Origin: JADLHS01 sp049840435
Lineage (GTDB): Bacteria; Verrucomicrobiota; Verrucomicrobiia; Limisphaerales; JADLHS01
DNA: 64,000 bases
Reading direction: 5' to 3'
Assembly (NCBI GenBank): GCA_049840435.1
Contig: JASGKY010000013.1
Span: 137,375-201,374, forward strand
Made by a program: the position numbers and the translations under genes. This document shows, in pieces, positions 1 through 12,800 of the stretch (position 1 is its first letter; the number at the start of each line of letters is the position of its first letter). Below the pieces are notes generated by a model. That model had not been told where the DNA came from. It saw only the letters and a list, made by a program, of their open reading frames with translations, and did not search any database.

Positions 1-2110
<2,110 letters not shown>

Positions 2111-2202
2111 AATTTTTCCTTTGCTCAGTTGAATTGAACCCCGGTTTGACGACTGCGTGATTCATCGGGCCACAGTGAACCACTCGCAGAGCTATTGTTG
2201 AA

Positions 2203-2239
2203 ATACTTTTTTCCTGTGGTTACGATAGGTATTACCTAT
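2203..2239. promoter_or_regulatory. OxyR operator between katG and oxyR
   Basis: Bases 2225-2239 read ATAGGTATTACCTAT, a perfect match to the OxyR half-operator ATAGnTnnnAnCTAT. Exactly seven bases upstream lies a weaker unit (ATAC at 2203-2206, CTGT at 2214-2217), giving the four-element, 7-base-spaced layout known for tetrameric OxyR binding, with 14 of 16 core bases matching. The strong half overlaps the oxyR start codon (2238-2240). That would suit autorepression of oxyR together with activation of divergent katG. Function is inferred from the motif only. Confidence 0.75.
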
Positions 2240-3137
2240 GGAGATGCACCAGCTAAGATACGTTGTGGCGGTGGCGCGGACGGGGAACTTCTCCCGCGCT
2301 GCCGAGCAATGCCACGTCGCTCAGCCGTCGCTCAGCCAGCAGATCCAGAAACTGGAGGACGAATTGGGCGAGCGCTTGTTCGATCGGATGAAGCGCGAAG
2401 CCAAGCTGACCAAGCACGGTGAAGCGTTCTTGCGTCGTGCGGTAAAAATTCTTGAAGAGGTGGACGCGGCCAAGCGCGAAGCCTCCGATGCCCACAGCTT
2501 GCTGCGGGGCACGCTGACCGTGGGTGTGCTGCCGACCATCGCGCCGTATCTGTTGCCGGATGTGTTGGTGGCATTTTCAGAGAAATTTCCCGGCGTGGAA
2601 ATCGTGGTGCAGGAGGACACCACGGAGCGACTGCTCAAACTGGCGCACAGCTACGAGATTGATTTTGCACTCGCGAGCCGGCCCATCGAAGACGAACGAG
2701 TGGAGGTGCGGGATTTGTTTACCGAGGAGTTGCGCTTGGCCTTGCCGCCGGGGCATCCGTTGACGCGCAAGCGGGCGGTGAGTCTGGCTGATCTGCAAAC
2801 AGAACGGCTCATCGTGATGAAGGAAGGCCATTGCCTCGGTGACCAGGTGCTGGGCTTTTGCGAGCGGCGCGACTTGAAACCGAACATCAGCTTCCGCAGT
2901 GCGCAGTTGGAGACGATTCAGGCACTCGTGTGTTCCGGTGTCGGCATTTCACTCATCCCCGCGATGGCGGCGCGGAGCGAGCGGGAGGATTTGCCGGAGT
3001 ATCGTTCGTTAGTTGCACCGCAGCCGGAGCGGAAGATTGTGGCGATCTGGCCGAAGCAGCGAGCCTTGAGCCGCGCCGGGACGGAGTTTTTGAAACTCAT
3101 TTCCACCGGGCGCAGCGGGCGGAAGCGTGCCGCGTGA
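2238..3137 (+). CDS. oxyR: Peroxide-sensing LysR-type regulator OxyR
   Basis: LysR-family transcription factor of 299 residues. A winged helix-turn-helix occupies about residues 1-60 (FSRAAEQCHVAQPSLSQQI) and the effector domain about 90-290. The redox pair is conserved at the same numbers as in E. coli OxyR: Cys199 in EGHCLGDQ and Cys208 in LGFC. The protein should therefore sense hydrogen peroxide by forming a disulphide. The start at 2238 aligns with the E. coli N-terminus; an ATG two codons later is an alternative. There is no clear Shine-Dalgarno sequence because the operator occupies that space. Its divergent neighbour katG is the obvious target. Confidence 0.95.
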   Translation: MEMHQLRYVVAVARTGNFSRAAEQCHVAQPSLSQQIQKLEDELGERLFDRMKREAKLTKHGEAFLRRAVKILEEVDAAKREASDAHSLLRGTLTVGVLPTIAPYLLPDVLVAFSEKFPGVEIVVQEDTTERLLKLAHSYEIDFALASRPIEDERVEVRDLFTEELRLALPPGHPLTRKRAVSLADLQTERLIVMKEGHCLGDQVLGFCERRDLKPNISFRSAQLETIQALVCSGVGISLIPAMAARSEREDLPEYRSLVAPQPERKIVAIWPKQRALSRAGTEFLKLISTGRSGRKRAA

Positions 3138-3181
3138 CTTGACCGCACGGTAAAATTCCCCGATGCTAGGCTCGTCGTTTT

Positions 3182-3533
3182 GGGCGCGTACTGGTTTCGA
3201 CCAAGTGAACACGTCAGAGGCGGCATGCCGAGGACGATGCGTTGGCCTCGTAAATCATCGCATCAAAACATAACTGCTAACGAAGAATTAGCTCTCGCGG
3301 CCTAAGTGCCCCGACGTTCGCCTGCTGACACCTGCTAGGTGGGACGAACGCAACAGCAGGCATGGCCGAAGGCGGAGATCGCGCGCCCAAGCCGAGAAAA
3401 TTCCATGCGAACTAAGCAGTGGGACTCGAGTCCGAGCGCCATCCCATAGCCGACAAAAGACCTCGGACTAAGCATGTAGTCGCGGCTGGTGGGTTGATTT
3501 GGGACGGGGGTTCAACTCCCCCCGCGTCCACCA
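3182..3533 (+). ncRNA. ssrA: Transfer-messenger RNA (tmRNA)
   Basis: One-piece tmRNA that rescues stalled ribosomes. The 5' end GGGCGCG pairs over seven base pairs, with one G-U, with CGCGUCC just before the encoded 3' ACCA at 3530-3533. Downstream of the 5' strand is the typical GUACUGGUUUCGAC block, and near the 3' end is a T-arm (GGGGGTTCAACTCCCCC). An internal tag frame at 3276-3305 encodes ANEELALAA followed by TAA, with the canonical hydrophobic ALAA degradation signal. A short T run follows the 3' end at 3535-3539. Length (352 nt) is normal. Confidence 0.96.
3276..3305 (+). other. tmRNA proteolysis-tag reading frame
   Basis: Nine codons, GCT AAC GAA GAA TTA GCT CTC GCG GCC, then TAA. 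With the alanine carried by the charged tmRNA, the appended peptide would be A-ANEELALAA. The C-terminal LAA is the recognition signal for ClpXP-type proteases. The resume codon GCT is assigned by analogy with the E. coli GCA resume codon. Confidence 0.85.
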
Positions 3534-3583
3534 TTTTTAAATCGCTCCTTGTAGTTGTCGATTAGCGCGGTCGCGCGAGTTGG

Positions 3584-6466
3584 TCACAACCACTCGCGGA
3601 TTTTCGCTTGGTACTTATTATAGATGAATCCTAAGACAACCAGCACCACGCCGAGCGCCATGAAACTCAAAACGCGGTAAAAGGTTTCCAGTTTCCACAC
3701 GTCAAAGAGGACGATCCGCCCGAGGGCTGTCCCAAGGATGCCGAGACCGACCCAGCGATAGATTTTCTCTCGCAGCAGCACGCCGCCGCCGATGCAGGCA
3801 AAGGCCAGCGCGGACCAGCTTGCGGTTAAATAGAAGCCACTCGCACTGAGCAAAACCCAATGGGAGACGAGCCACCAGAGTGTGCCGCAGCCCGCGATGA
3901 TCATCGCGGTGTGGATAGAGCTGGACAGTTCATAGCGTTCCGTTTTGTGGCGTGCGATTTGTTGCTGGGCCAGCAATATCAGAACAACGAGGAAGTTCGG
4001 AAGATAAACGATAGCCGCGCGCTCGGGTAAAAGCCAAAGGGCGGCGAATCCTGTGACAGTTAACGCAGCGCTGAAAAGAATGGCTTCGCGATAGCGTCGC
4101 CAGCCGGCTATGGCAAATGCCGTTGTGCCCATCAAAGTAAAGACCCATGGTCGTTCTGTTGCAGCGATGTATTTGTTGACCCAGGCAATCAGCATGACCA
4201 GCGCTATCCAGCGATAGAGTAGTGCAAGTTTCAGCAGGTTATGGCGAAGGGGTGTTTGCGTTTCAGGATGGCGCGCAAACCAGTTCCACGTGGCGAACGA
4301 AAGCATTACAAGCGCAGCGATGGGGGCGAGCGGGAAATGCCAGCTTGGTTTCGAGATGGCCAGTTGCGTGGCGAACTGCCAGCCGCTCACGAGCAGGAAG
4401 ATTTGGGCGCTAATAGCTAGCGGCCACAGGCGGGTCTTGATGGCGTAACCGGTCACTGTTAAGGCGAGCAGGCTGGTTGCCGCGATCCAGATTTCCGAGG
4501 TGAATCGTGGTTCGAGCCAGTTGTGCAGGATCGTGATGATTGCGATGGCGTAGATGGATTGAAAGACGGCGCTCACCGCCGGGCGGAGAGCGATGCTTCG
4601 TTGCTTTTGCCACCAATGGCTCAGCCCCAACGTGAGGCTGATGAGCAAAAGCGGATTCCACCAGGGCGGTGGCATCAAAGGATCAATGAACTTCGTCAGC
4701 CACCCAATGTGGGCGATGACCATGAGGCCTTGGCTCATCAATGCGATTTCGCGGACGCGCAGGAAATAAATAGTTGCCGTAAGTACAAGTGCTTCGACTC
4801 CCAGTGCGAGTGGAAACAACGCGGTGGTGGTATTAAACCAAGTAGTGGCCAGCCACATGAGCAACGCAAGTAGGGTGAAGTAGGCTGGCTCGGGGCGAAT
4901 CACCCGCCGGTCCGCCCACAAGCGTCGCCACGCCGACCAACAGGCATTCAGTGCCATCAGGCTGCCAAGCGCCGTCCCGAGGATGAGGCGACTGAAGTTA
5001 TCGCGTTGCAAAGAATCAATACCCCAGCCCACGGACATCGCGCCAGAGATGTAAGCGCCGGTCTGGAGGAAAATGTTTTTCCGCAGCGTGCCGAGAATAA
5101 ACAAGATCACGCTCTCAGCGGCGAGTATCAGGGCGAGTTGTGTGCCGGCGAACTTGGATACCAGTCCGACGGTCACGAGCACCAAACCTTGCGTGAGGTA
5201 AGTGTTCTTGGTGATCGGCTCTGCTGACAGGAAGCGCCGGGAAAGTTCAGCCAGCGCGAGCAAGACGCTGCCATAGCCGAGGGCGAATTGCCAGAAGCGC
5301 CCGGTGTTCACCTGGAGCATCGTCAGCACGAACAACGAGAACAGCGCCCCGTTGTTGAAGGTGATGAAGGCCGCGCGGTGGTTGCCGGCGATGTTTTCGT
5401 GTTTGGATAGGAAGGCGGCGACGGTGAAAACCAGCCAGTAGCTAAACAGGAAAGACGCGCCGAAACCCAAGCCTTCATCCGGTGAGGCCCAGCGCCAGCC
5501 TTCGCCGCCATGATAAAACCGCCACCAGGCATACGCGGCATACGTCGCGATCAAACTCGCCCACGACAGGCCGGCCCAACGATTGCGCACTAGAAAGAAA
5601 ACAGCGGTCAACGTCAGCACCAGATTCGAGTAGAGCGTGAAATTGCCGACGGGGGTGATGATCGAGGTGTAGTAAGCGAGACCGGTGGCGAATAAGGCGA
5701 GCAGCTCGGATTTGCGCCGGTCGGCGATCCACGCGATGTAGCCGGCCCAACCAAGCAGCAAGGCGCCGTCTAGCAAGGCGCTGCCGATGATCTGCAGGGC
5801 CGGGACGTGATGTGCGGCATAGGTGGTGAAATACACCGCCGCCAATCCTCCGGCGAAAAGCACCTGCGCGAAATTGTGCAGGGATTTGTTGGCGGCCTTG
5901 CGTTGCCACCATGCCCCTGCGCCGAGCAGCAAACCGCTCGCGAGATAGAGCAGGGCGACTTTGCCGCCCGCGCCCATTTTTTGATAAGCCAGATTTCCGA
6001 AGAAGACCAATCCGGTCAGGATCAGCACCGCGCCGATGCGTACGAGCCAGTAAGTGCCAAGCTGCATCTCGAAGGATGGTTTGAGTTCGTTGGCAGACGG
6101 AAGGATTGGCGGTGGTGACGGAACTACTATTTCTGCTTTTGTTGGCGCGTCGGCTTTGGCTTGGTCTCGCTGGAGAAACTCGGGGACAAATTCGCTCGTT
6201 GGCGTGGGCGGAGGACAGGCCAAGGCTTCTTCCAACCGGCTCTTTCGGCTTGGCGGTTGAATAATGGGCGGGGCGGCGATAGGCGGCGAGGCGATCGTGA
6301 CCGGTGTGGGAGTTGGCGCGGGTTGTTCCTGCTCCGCGGGCGCGGCGGCAGAAGTGATCTGTGTTTCGAGCCGTTGGATGTGGCCGGCGAGAGACGCGAG
6401 TTGTTGCGCGATGAGTTGGTGCTGCTGCTTGAGTTGCTCGAGTTCGCGTTTGTCTGATTCGTTCAT
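3584..6466 (-). CDS. DUF2339 polytopic membrane protein
   Basis: A 960-residue integral membrane protein of the DUF2339 family, whose function is unknown. Residues 1-45 form a Gln/Leu-rich coiled coil (KRELEQLKQQHQLIAQQLASL). Residues about 46-125 are a Pro/Ala-rich linker. The remainder is a long run of more than 20 hydrophobic segments, beginning with YWLVRIGAVLILTGLVFFGN. Length and layout match the family. The gene is convergent with ssrA and has no operon partner on its strand. The ATG at 6464-6466 is the only start before the coiled coil. A role in the envelope is an inference from topology. Confidence 0.85.
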   Translation of the reverse strand: MNESDKRELEQLKQQHQLIAQQLASLAGHIQRLETQITSAAAPAEQEQPAPTPTPVTIASPPIAAPPIIQPPSRKSRLEEALACPPPTPTSEFVPEFLQRDQAKADAPTKAEIVVPSPPPILPSANELKPSFEMQLGTYWLVRIGAVLILTGLVFFGNLAYQKMGAGGKVALLYLASGLLLGAGAWWQRKAANKSLHNFAQVLFAGGLAAVYFTTYAAHHVPALQIIGSALLDGALLLGWAGYIAWIADRRKSELLALFATGLAYYTSIITPVGNFTLYSNLVLTLTAVFFLVRNRWAGLSWASLIATYAAYAWWRFYHGGEGWRWASPDEGLGFGASFLFSYWLVFTVAAFLSKHENIAGNHRAAFITFNNGALFSLFVLTMLQVNTGRFWQFALGYGSVLLALAELSRRFLSAEPITKNTYLTQGLVLVTVGLVSKFAGTQLALILAAESVILFILGTLRKNIFLQTGAYISGAMSVGWGIDSLQRDNFSRLILGTALGSLMALNACWSAWRRLWADRRVIRPEPAYFTLLALLMWLATTWFNTTTALFPLALGVEALVLTATIYFLRVREIALMSQGLMVIAHIGWLTKFIDPLMPPPWWNPLLLISLTLGLSHWWQKQRSIALRPAVSAVFQSIYAIAIITILHNWLEPRFTSEIWIAATSLLALTVTGYAIKTRLWPLAISAQIFLLVSGWQFATQLAISKPSWHFPLAPIAALVMLSFATWNWFARHPETQTPLRHNLLKLALLYRWIALVMLIAWVNKYIAATERPWVFTLMGTTAFAIAGWRRYREAILFSAALTVTGFAALWLLPERAAIVYLPNFLVVLILLAQQQIARHKTERYELSSSIHTAMIIAGCGTLWWLVSHWVLLSASGFYLTASWSALAFACIGGGVLLREKIYRWVGLGILGTALGRIVLFDVWKLETFYRVLSFMALGVVLVVLGFIYNKYQAKIREWL

Positions 6467-6845
6467 AGCGGCCCAACGGCTTCTGAGGGATGAGCACTAT
6501 CTTATCCAGAGTGCGGCGCAACTATAAACAGCCGCTGGTCCGGTCGTGAATTGATAAACCTGCGGCGGTATCGGTTAAATCAACCCTGCGCCTGAGCGGC
6601 GGATGAACTTGGCACGACTGGCCGTGGATTCGCCAAGTTTTGTCAAGAATCCAGGCGCTCTGTCCTGCTTTGAAGCACACAGCTACTGACCGTGGCCAAG
6701 GTCAACCACTCCGGTCTGAGAATGTATGCATTCCCCCTAAAGACTGCTCCCGCCGTGCCGATATTGCCGAAGTAAGTATTCAGGAATTGGAGTCGTACCG
6801 CGCACTGAACGGACTCAGTCGCGAGAAATTCCGCCTGATACACCG
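6467..6845. other. 379-bp intergenic region before the giant adhesin gene
   Basis: Upstream region shared by the leftward DUF2339 gene and the rightward repeat-protein gene. No convincing short coding region or RNA was seen. The one recognisable signal is the sigma-28-like promoter at 6738-6764, listed separately. That leaves an untranslated leader of about 75 bases before the ATG at 6846. Confidence 0.6.
6738..6764 (+). promoter_or_regulatory. Candidate sigma-28 (FliA-type) promoter
   Basis: TAAA at 6738-6741, then exactly 15 bases, then GCCGATAT at 6757-6764. The FliA consensus is TAAA-N15-GCCGATAA, so 11 of 12 defined bases match at exact spacing. It points at the giant repeat protein starting at 6846. 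No flagellar gene is in the window. The match is sequence-based; use by a sigma-28 factor is an inference. Confidence 0.55.
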
Positions 6846-9800
6846 ATGGGTTTAGCTATGACAACGAGCACAATGAACGTGGGACGCCTCCTGAAGGGGA
6901 GTGCGCCCAGCATCACGCGCCTGCCAGGCTTCGTGTGCAGCTTTTTACTTTTATTCGCGACCAGTAGCGCGGTTTTCGCCGCGCCACCCGCGATGACGTT
7001 GCCGTCCTCCGTGACGATCCCGGAGGATGAGGCGACAAATCTGGTGTTTTCCGTCACCGATGCGGATTCACCGCTCTATACCGTCAGCATCACCGCGCGT
7101 TCGTCCGACACGACGTTGGTGCCCAACGCCAATCTCGTCCCGAGCGGCGCCGGCGGCACGCGTTTTCTCGCCATCACGCCCGCGCTTCACAAATACGGCT
7201 CGGCGACCATCACGGTTATCGCCACGGATGACAACCTCGAAAGTTCGACCAACACTTTTACGCTCAATGTCACGTACACCAACTATCCGCCGACCTTCAC
7301 TTCGGTGGCGACCAATCGCGTCATTCGCGAAGACGCGGGCAGCACGAACATTCTCTTTGCGATTTCTGACGTAGAAACGGCAGTGGCAGGCCTGACGGTC
7401 ACGGCCAGTTCCACAAATACGACGCTCGTTCCGAACGGTAATCTCACACTCTCCGGCACGACGGCGAGCCGCACCTTGGCGCTGTCCGCTGTGACGAACC
7501 TTTACGGTACAAACATGGTTTCCATCGTGGTGACGGACGACGGCGGGGCTTCCACCACAAATAATTTTCTGCTGACGGTGTTGTCGGTGAACGATGCGCC
7601 GAGTTTCACGATCAGTACGAACCGGATTGATCAGAACGAGGACGCCGGGTTAACGACGGTTTCCAACTTCCTAGCCGGCATTTCGAGCGGCCCATCCAAC
7701 GAATCCAGCCAGAGCAACTGGCTGGTTTTGAACTACACAACCAACTTCTTCGTACAAGCACCCGCTGTCGATGGCAGCGGTCATTTGACTTTCCAAGTAG
7801 CTACGAATGCCAATGGCACGAACAATATCACCTTCGTTCTCGCGGATGACGGCGGCACGGCTAATGGTGGACGCGATCGCAGCACGAACGTCCTGACCTT
7901 GGCGGTCGCTTCCGTGAACGATCTGCCGCAGATTGTCACGAACATCAGTGCACTGACGATTAACGAAGACGCGGGCCGCACGAATCTGAATTTTTCCATC
8001 GCGGACGCCGACCACGCGCTGACGGCGTTGACGATCACGGCGACCTCGACGAACACGAGCCTCGTGCCGACGAACGGTTTCACGTTCACCGGCACTTCGT
8101 CCAATCGCACCGTGGGCGTCACGGCGCTGACCAACGCGTTTGGCACAACCGAAATCAGCCTTGTGGTCGCCGATCCGGAGGGTGGCGCGGTGACGAACAC
8201 CTTTCTGCTCACGGTTAATGCCGTGGTGGATGCGCCGATTCTGGCTGGCACGACGAATCGCACTTTCCTCGAAGACGGCACGACGAATCTGTCCGGCGTG
8301 ATCGCGCTTTATGACGCGGACACGGCGGTGACGAACGTCGGTATCACCGTGACTTCCTCCGACACGAATATTGTCGCGGTGGCGGTGTCTGGCACAAATG
8401 TGACCTCGGCCAGCAATCTGACGCTGGATCTCGATTACACGCTCAAGACCAATGCCAATGGCAGTGCGACCATTGCGGTCATCGCCAACGACGGTTCAGT
8501 TTCTGTCACGAACAACTACACGATCACGGTTACGGCTGTGAACGACCAGCCGGCCTTCGCGGTTGGCACGAATCTTGTGTTGCTGGCAGAAGACGCGGGC
8601 GCGATCACCAATGCAAGTTTCCTTACTACTATCAGCACTGGTCCGGGTAATGAAACCAACCAGACGTGGACTTTCACGGTGACGTCGGGCACGAATTTCG
8701 GTTATGCGACTGCTCCGGCCATCAGCACGAACGGCACATTGACGTTCCGCGCCGCGACGAACGCGGTCGGTACGAACTTGATCACGGTCGTGATGAAGGA
8801 CAGCGGCGGCACGAGCAACGGCGGCGTGGATTCGCTGACCAACACCTTCAGCCTCGCGATCACCCCGGTGAACGACGCGCCGTATTTCACGGGCGTTACC
8901 TCCAAGTCCATCCTTGAAGACACTTTGACGAACACGGTGGTGGTCAATGTGATTGATGTGGACACAGACAACACCAATGTCGCGTTCACGGTGACTTCCT
9001 CCGACACGAACCTCGTCGGGGTGGCGCTTTCAGCAACGAATAGCATCGGTTTGACCAACTCGACGTTGACGCTGGCGTTCAGCCCGGTGACGAATGCCAA
9101 CGGTAGCGCAACAATTACGCTCGTGGCGAACGATGGCACGGCCAGCACGACCAACAGCTTTGCGCTGACGGTTACGGCGGTGAACGATCTGCCAGACTTC
9201 ACGGTCAGCACGAACCTCGTGTTGGTGGCGGAAGACGCGGGCGCGATTACCAACGCCAGCTTCCTCACCGGTATCAGCACCGGTCCGGGTAACGAAACCA
9301 ATCAGACCTGGTCCTTCACGGTAACGTCAGGCACGAACTTCGCGTGGGCGACTGCCCCGGCGATCAGCACGAACGGGACATTGACCTTCCGCTCGGCGAC
9401 CAACGCTATCGGCACGAACTTGATCACCGTCGTGATGAAGGACAGCGCCGGGACTAGCAACGGCGGTGCGGATTCCGTGACGAACACCTTCAGCATCGGG
9501 GTGACGCCGGTGAACGATGTGCCTTACTTCACAGGCCTCGCGGCGAAGACGATTTTGGAAGATGCGACCACTAATAACACGGCGGTCGTGAACGTGATTG
9601 ATACCGACACACTGAACACCAGCGTGGCGGTTACGGTGGCCTCCTCCGACACGAACCTCGTGGCGGTAGCAATCACTTCAACGAACGCGATCGGCACGAC
9701 AAACTCGGCGCTGACGCTGACGTTCAGCCCGGTGACGAATGCTTACGGTAGCGCGACCATTACGGTTGTAGCGAACGACGGCGCGTTGAGCACGACGAAC

Positions 9801-12800
9801 ACTTTTGCTCTCACGGTGACCGCGGTGAACGATTTGCCGGACTTCACGGTCAGCACAAACCTCGTATTGCTGGCGGAAGATGCGGGCACGGTCACCAATG
9901 CCAGCTTCCTCACCGGGTTCAGCGTTGGTCCGACAAACGAAGCCGCGCAAACTTGGACCTTCACAGTGACATCGGGAACGAACTTCGGTTATGCGACTGC
10001 CCCGGCGATCAGCACAAACGGCACGTTGACCTTCCGCGTAGCAACTAACGCCATCGGCACAAACCTCATCACGGTGGTGATGAAGGACAGCGGCGGCACA
10101 AGCAACGGCGGGCAGGATTCCGTGACGAACACCTTCAGCATCGGGGTGGCGCCGTTGAATGACGCGCCGTATTTCACCGGTCTCGCGGCGAAGACGATTT
10201 TGGAAGATGCGACCACGAACAACACGGCGGTGGTCACAGCGATTGATACGGACACGGCCAGCAGCAATTTGGTAGTGTCAGTCAGTTCCTCCGACACGAA
10301 CCTTGTGACGGTGGCGATCACCTCGACCAATCTTGTGGCGGCGACGAACGGCGCTTACACGCTGACCTTCAGCCCGCTGACGAACGCTTACGGCAGTGCG
10401 ACCATCACGGTCGTGGCCAACGACGGCACGGTCAGCACGACGAACAGCTTTGCTCTCACAGTCACGGCGGTCAACGATCTGCCGGACTTCGCGGTCAGCA
10501 CAAACTTGGTGCTGGTGGCGGAAGACGCAGGTGCGATCACCAATGCTAGCTTCCTCACCGGCCTGAGCACCGGTCCGGGTAACGAAACGAATCAAACCTG
10601 GGCCTTCACGGTGACGTCGGGCACGAACTTCGCCTGGACGACTGCCCCGGCGATCAGTACGAACGGCACGCTGACCTTCCGCACGGCGACGAACGCCATC
10701 GGCACAAACCTCATCACGGTCGTGATGAAAGACAGCGGCGGCACGACCAGCGGGGGACGTGATTCTGTGACGAACACCTTCAGCATCGGGGTGACGCCGG
10801 CGAACGACGCACCTTATTTCACCGGGATCGCGGCGAAGTCGATCTTGGAAGACGCGACGACGAACAATACGACGGTGGTAAATGTGATTGATACCGACAC
10901 GGTGAACACCAGCGTAGCTGTCACGGTCACTTCCTCGGATACGAACCTCGTGGCAGTGGCGCTCACTTCGACGAATGCCATCGGGACGACGAACTCCGCG
11001 TTGACGCTGACGTTCAGCCCGGTGACCAATGCCAATGGCAGCGCGACGATCACAGTTGTGGCGAACGACGGTTCGGCCAGCACGACCAACAGCTTTGCGC
11101 TCACGGTTACGGCGGTGAACGATCTGCCGGACTTCACGGTCAGCACGAATCTCGTGTTAGTGGCGGAAGACGGGGGCGCAATTACCAATGCTAGCTTCTT
11201 GACTGGCATGAGCGCTGGTCCGACGAACGAAGCCGCGCAGACTTGGACCTTTACCGTCACTTCGGGGACGAACTTCGCGTGGACGACCGCTCCGGCGATC
11301 AGCACGAACGGCACTTTGACCTTCCGCACGGCGACGAATGCCATTGGCACAAACTTGATCACGGTGGTGATGAAGGATAGCGGCGGTACAGACCGGTGGT
11401 GGTCGGGATTCCGTCACGAACACGTTCAGCATCGGCGTGACGCCGGTGAATGATGTGCCTTACTTCACGGGCATCGCTGCCAAGACCATCTTGGAAGATG
11501 CGACCACGAATAACACGGCGGTCGTCACGGTGATTGATACGGATACCGTCAGCAGCAACGTGGTGGTGACCGTTAGTTCCTCCGACACGAACCTCGCGAC
11601 AGTGGCGATCACGACGACCAATCTGGTCGCTGCGACCAACGGCGCTTACACGCTGACGTTCAGCCCGCTGACGAATGCTTACGGCAGCGCGACCATCACG
11701 GTCGTGGCGAGCGACGGCGCATTGAGCGTCACCAACAGTTTCTTGCTCACCGTCTCGGCGGTGAACGATCTGCCGGACTTCACCGTCAGCACGAACCTCG
11801 TGCTGGTGGCAGAAGATGGAGGCGCAATCACGAACGCCAGTTTCCTTACCGGTATGAGCGCTGGTCCGACCAATGAAGCGAGCCAAACTTGGACGTTCAC
11901 GCTCACGTCGGGCACAAACTTCGCTTGGGCGACTGCGCCGGCGATCAGTACGAACGGCACCTTGACCTTCCGCACGGCGACGAATGCCATCGGCACGAAC
12001 TTGATTACCGTGGTGATGAAAGACAGCGGCGGCACGACGGGTGGCGGACGCGATTCTGTGACGAACACATTCAGCATCGGAGTTCAACCGGCCAATGACG
12101 CGCCTTACTTTACCGGCATCGCGGCAAAGACGATCTTGGAAGATGCGACGACCAATAACACCTCGGTGGTGACGTTGATTGATACCGATACGGTCAGCAG
12201 CAATGTGGTGGTCACGGTCAGTTCTTCCGACACGAACCTCGCGACGGTGGCACTTACTTCGACTAATATCGTCAACGCGACCAACGCGGCCTACACCTTG
12301 ACCTATACGCCGCAGACCAACGCCTACGGCAGCTTGAGCATCTCGCTCGTGGCCAACGACGGCACCGTGAGCACAACAAATAGCTTCCTGCTCACGGTCA
12401 GCGCGGTGAATGATCAGCCGGACTTCACGGTTAGCACGAATCTCGTGCTGGTCGGGGAAGACGCGGGCGCAATCACGAACGCTAGTTTCCTCACGGGCCT
12501 GAGCACTGGCCCGACGAATGAAGCGAGCCAGACCTGGACCTTTACGGTCACATCGGGCACGAACTTCGCCTATGCGACCGCGCCGGCGATCAGCACGAAC
12601 GGCACGTTGACCTTCCGCACGGCGACCAACGCGGTTGGCACGAACCTCATCACCGTGGTGATGAAAGACACGGGCGGCACGACCGGTGGCGGCAAGGATT
12701 CCGTGACGAACACCTTTAGTGTCGGCGTGGTCCCGGCGAACGACGCGCCTTACTTCACCGGCCTGGCGGCGAAGACGATCTTGGAAGATGCGACCACCAA

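Noticed and set aside
6610..6624. TGGCACG followed by ACTGGCCG, resembling a sigma-54 promoter
   Set aside because: The invariant GC of the -12 element is not at the required spacing, so only the -24 half matches.
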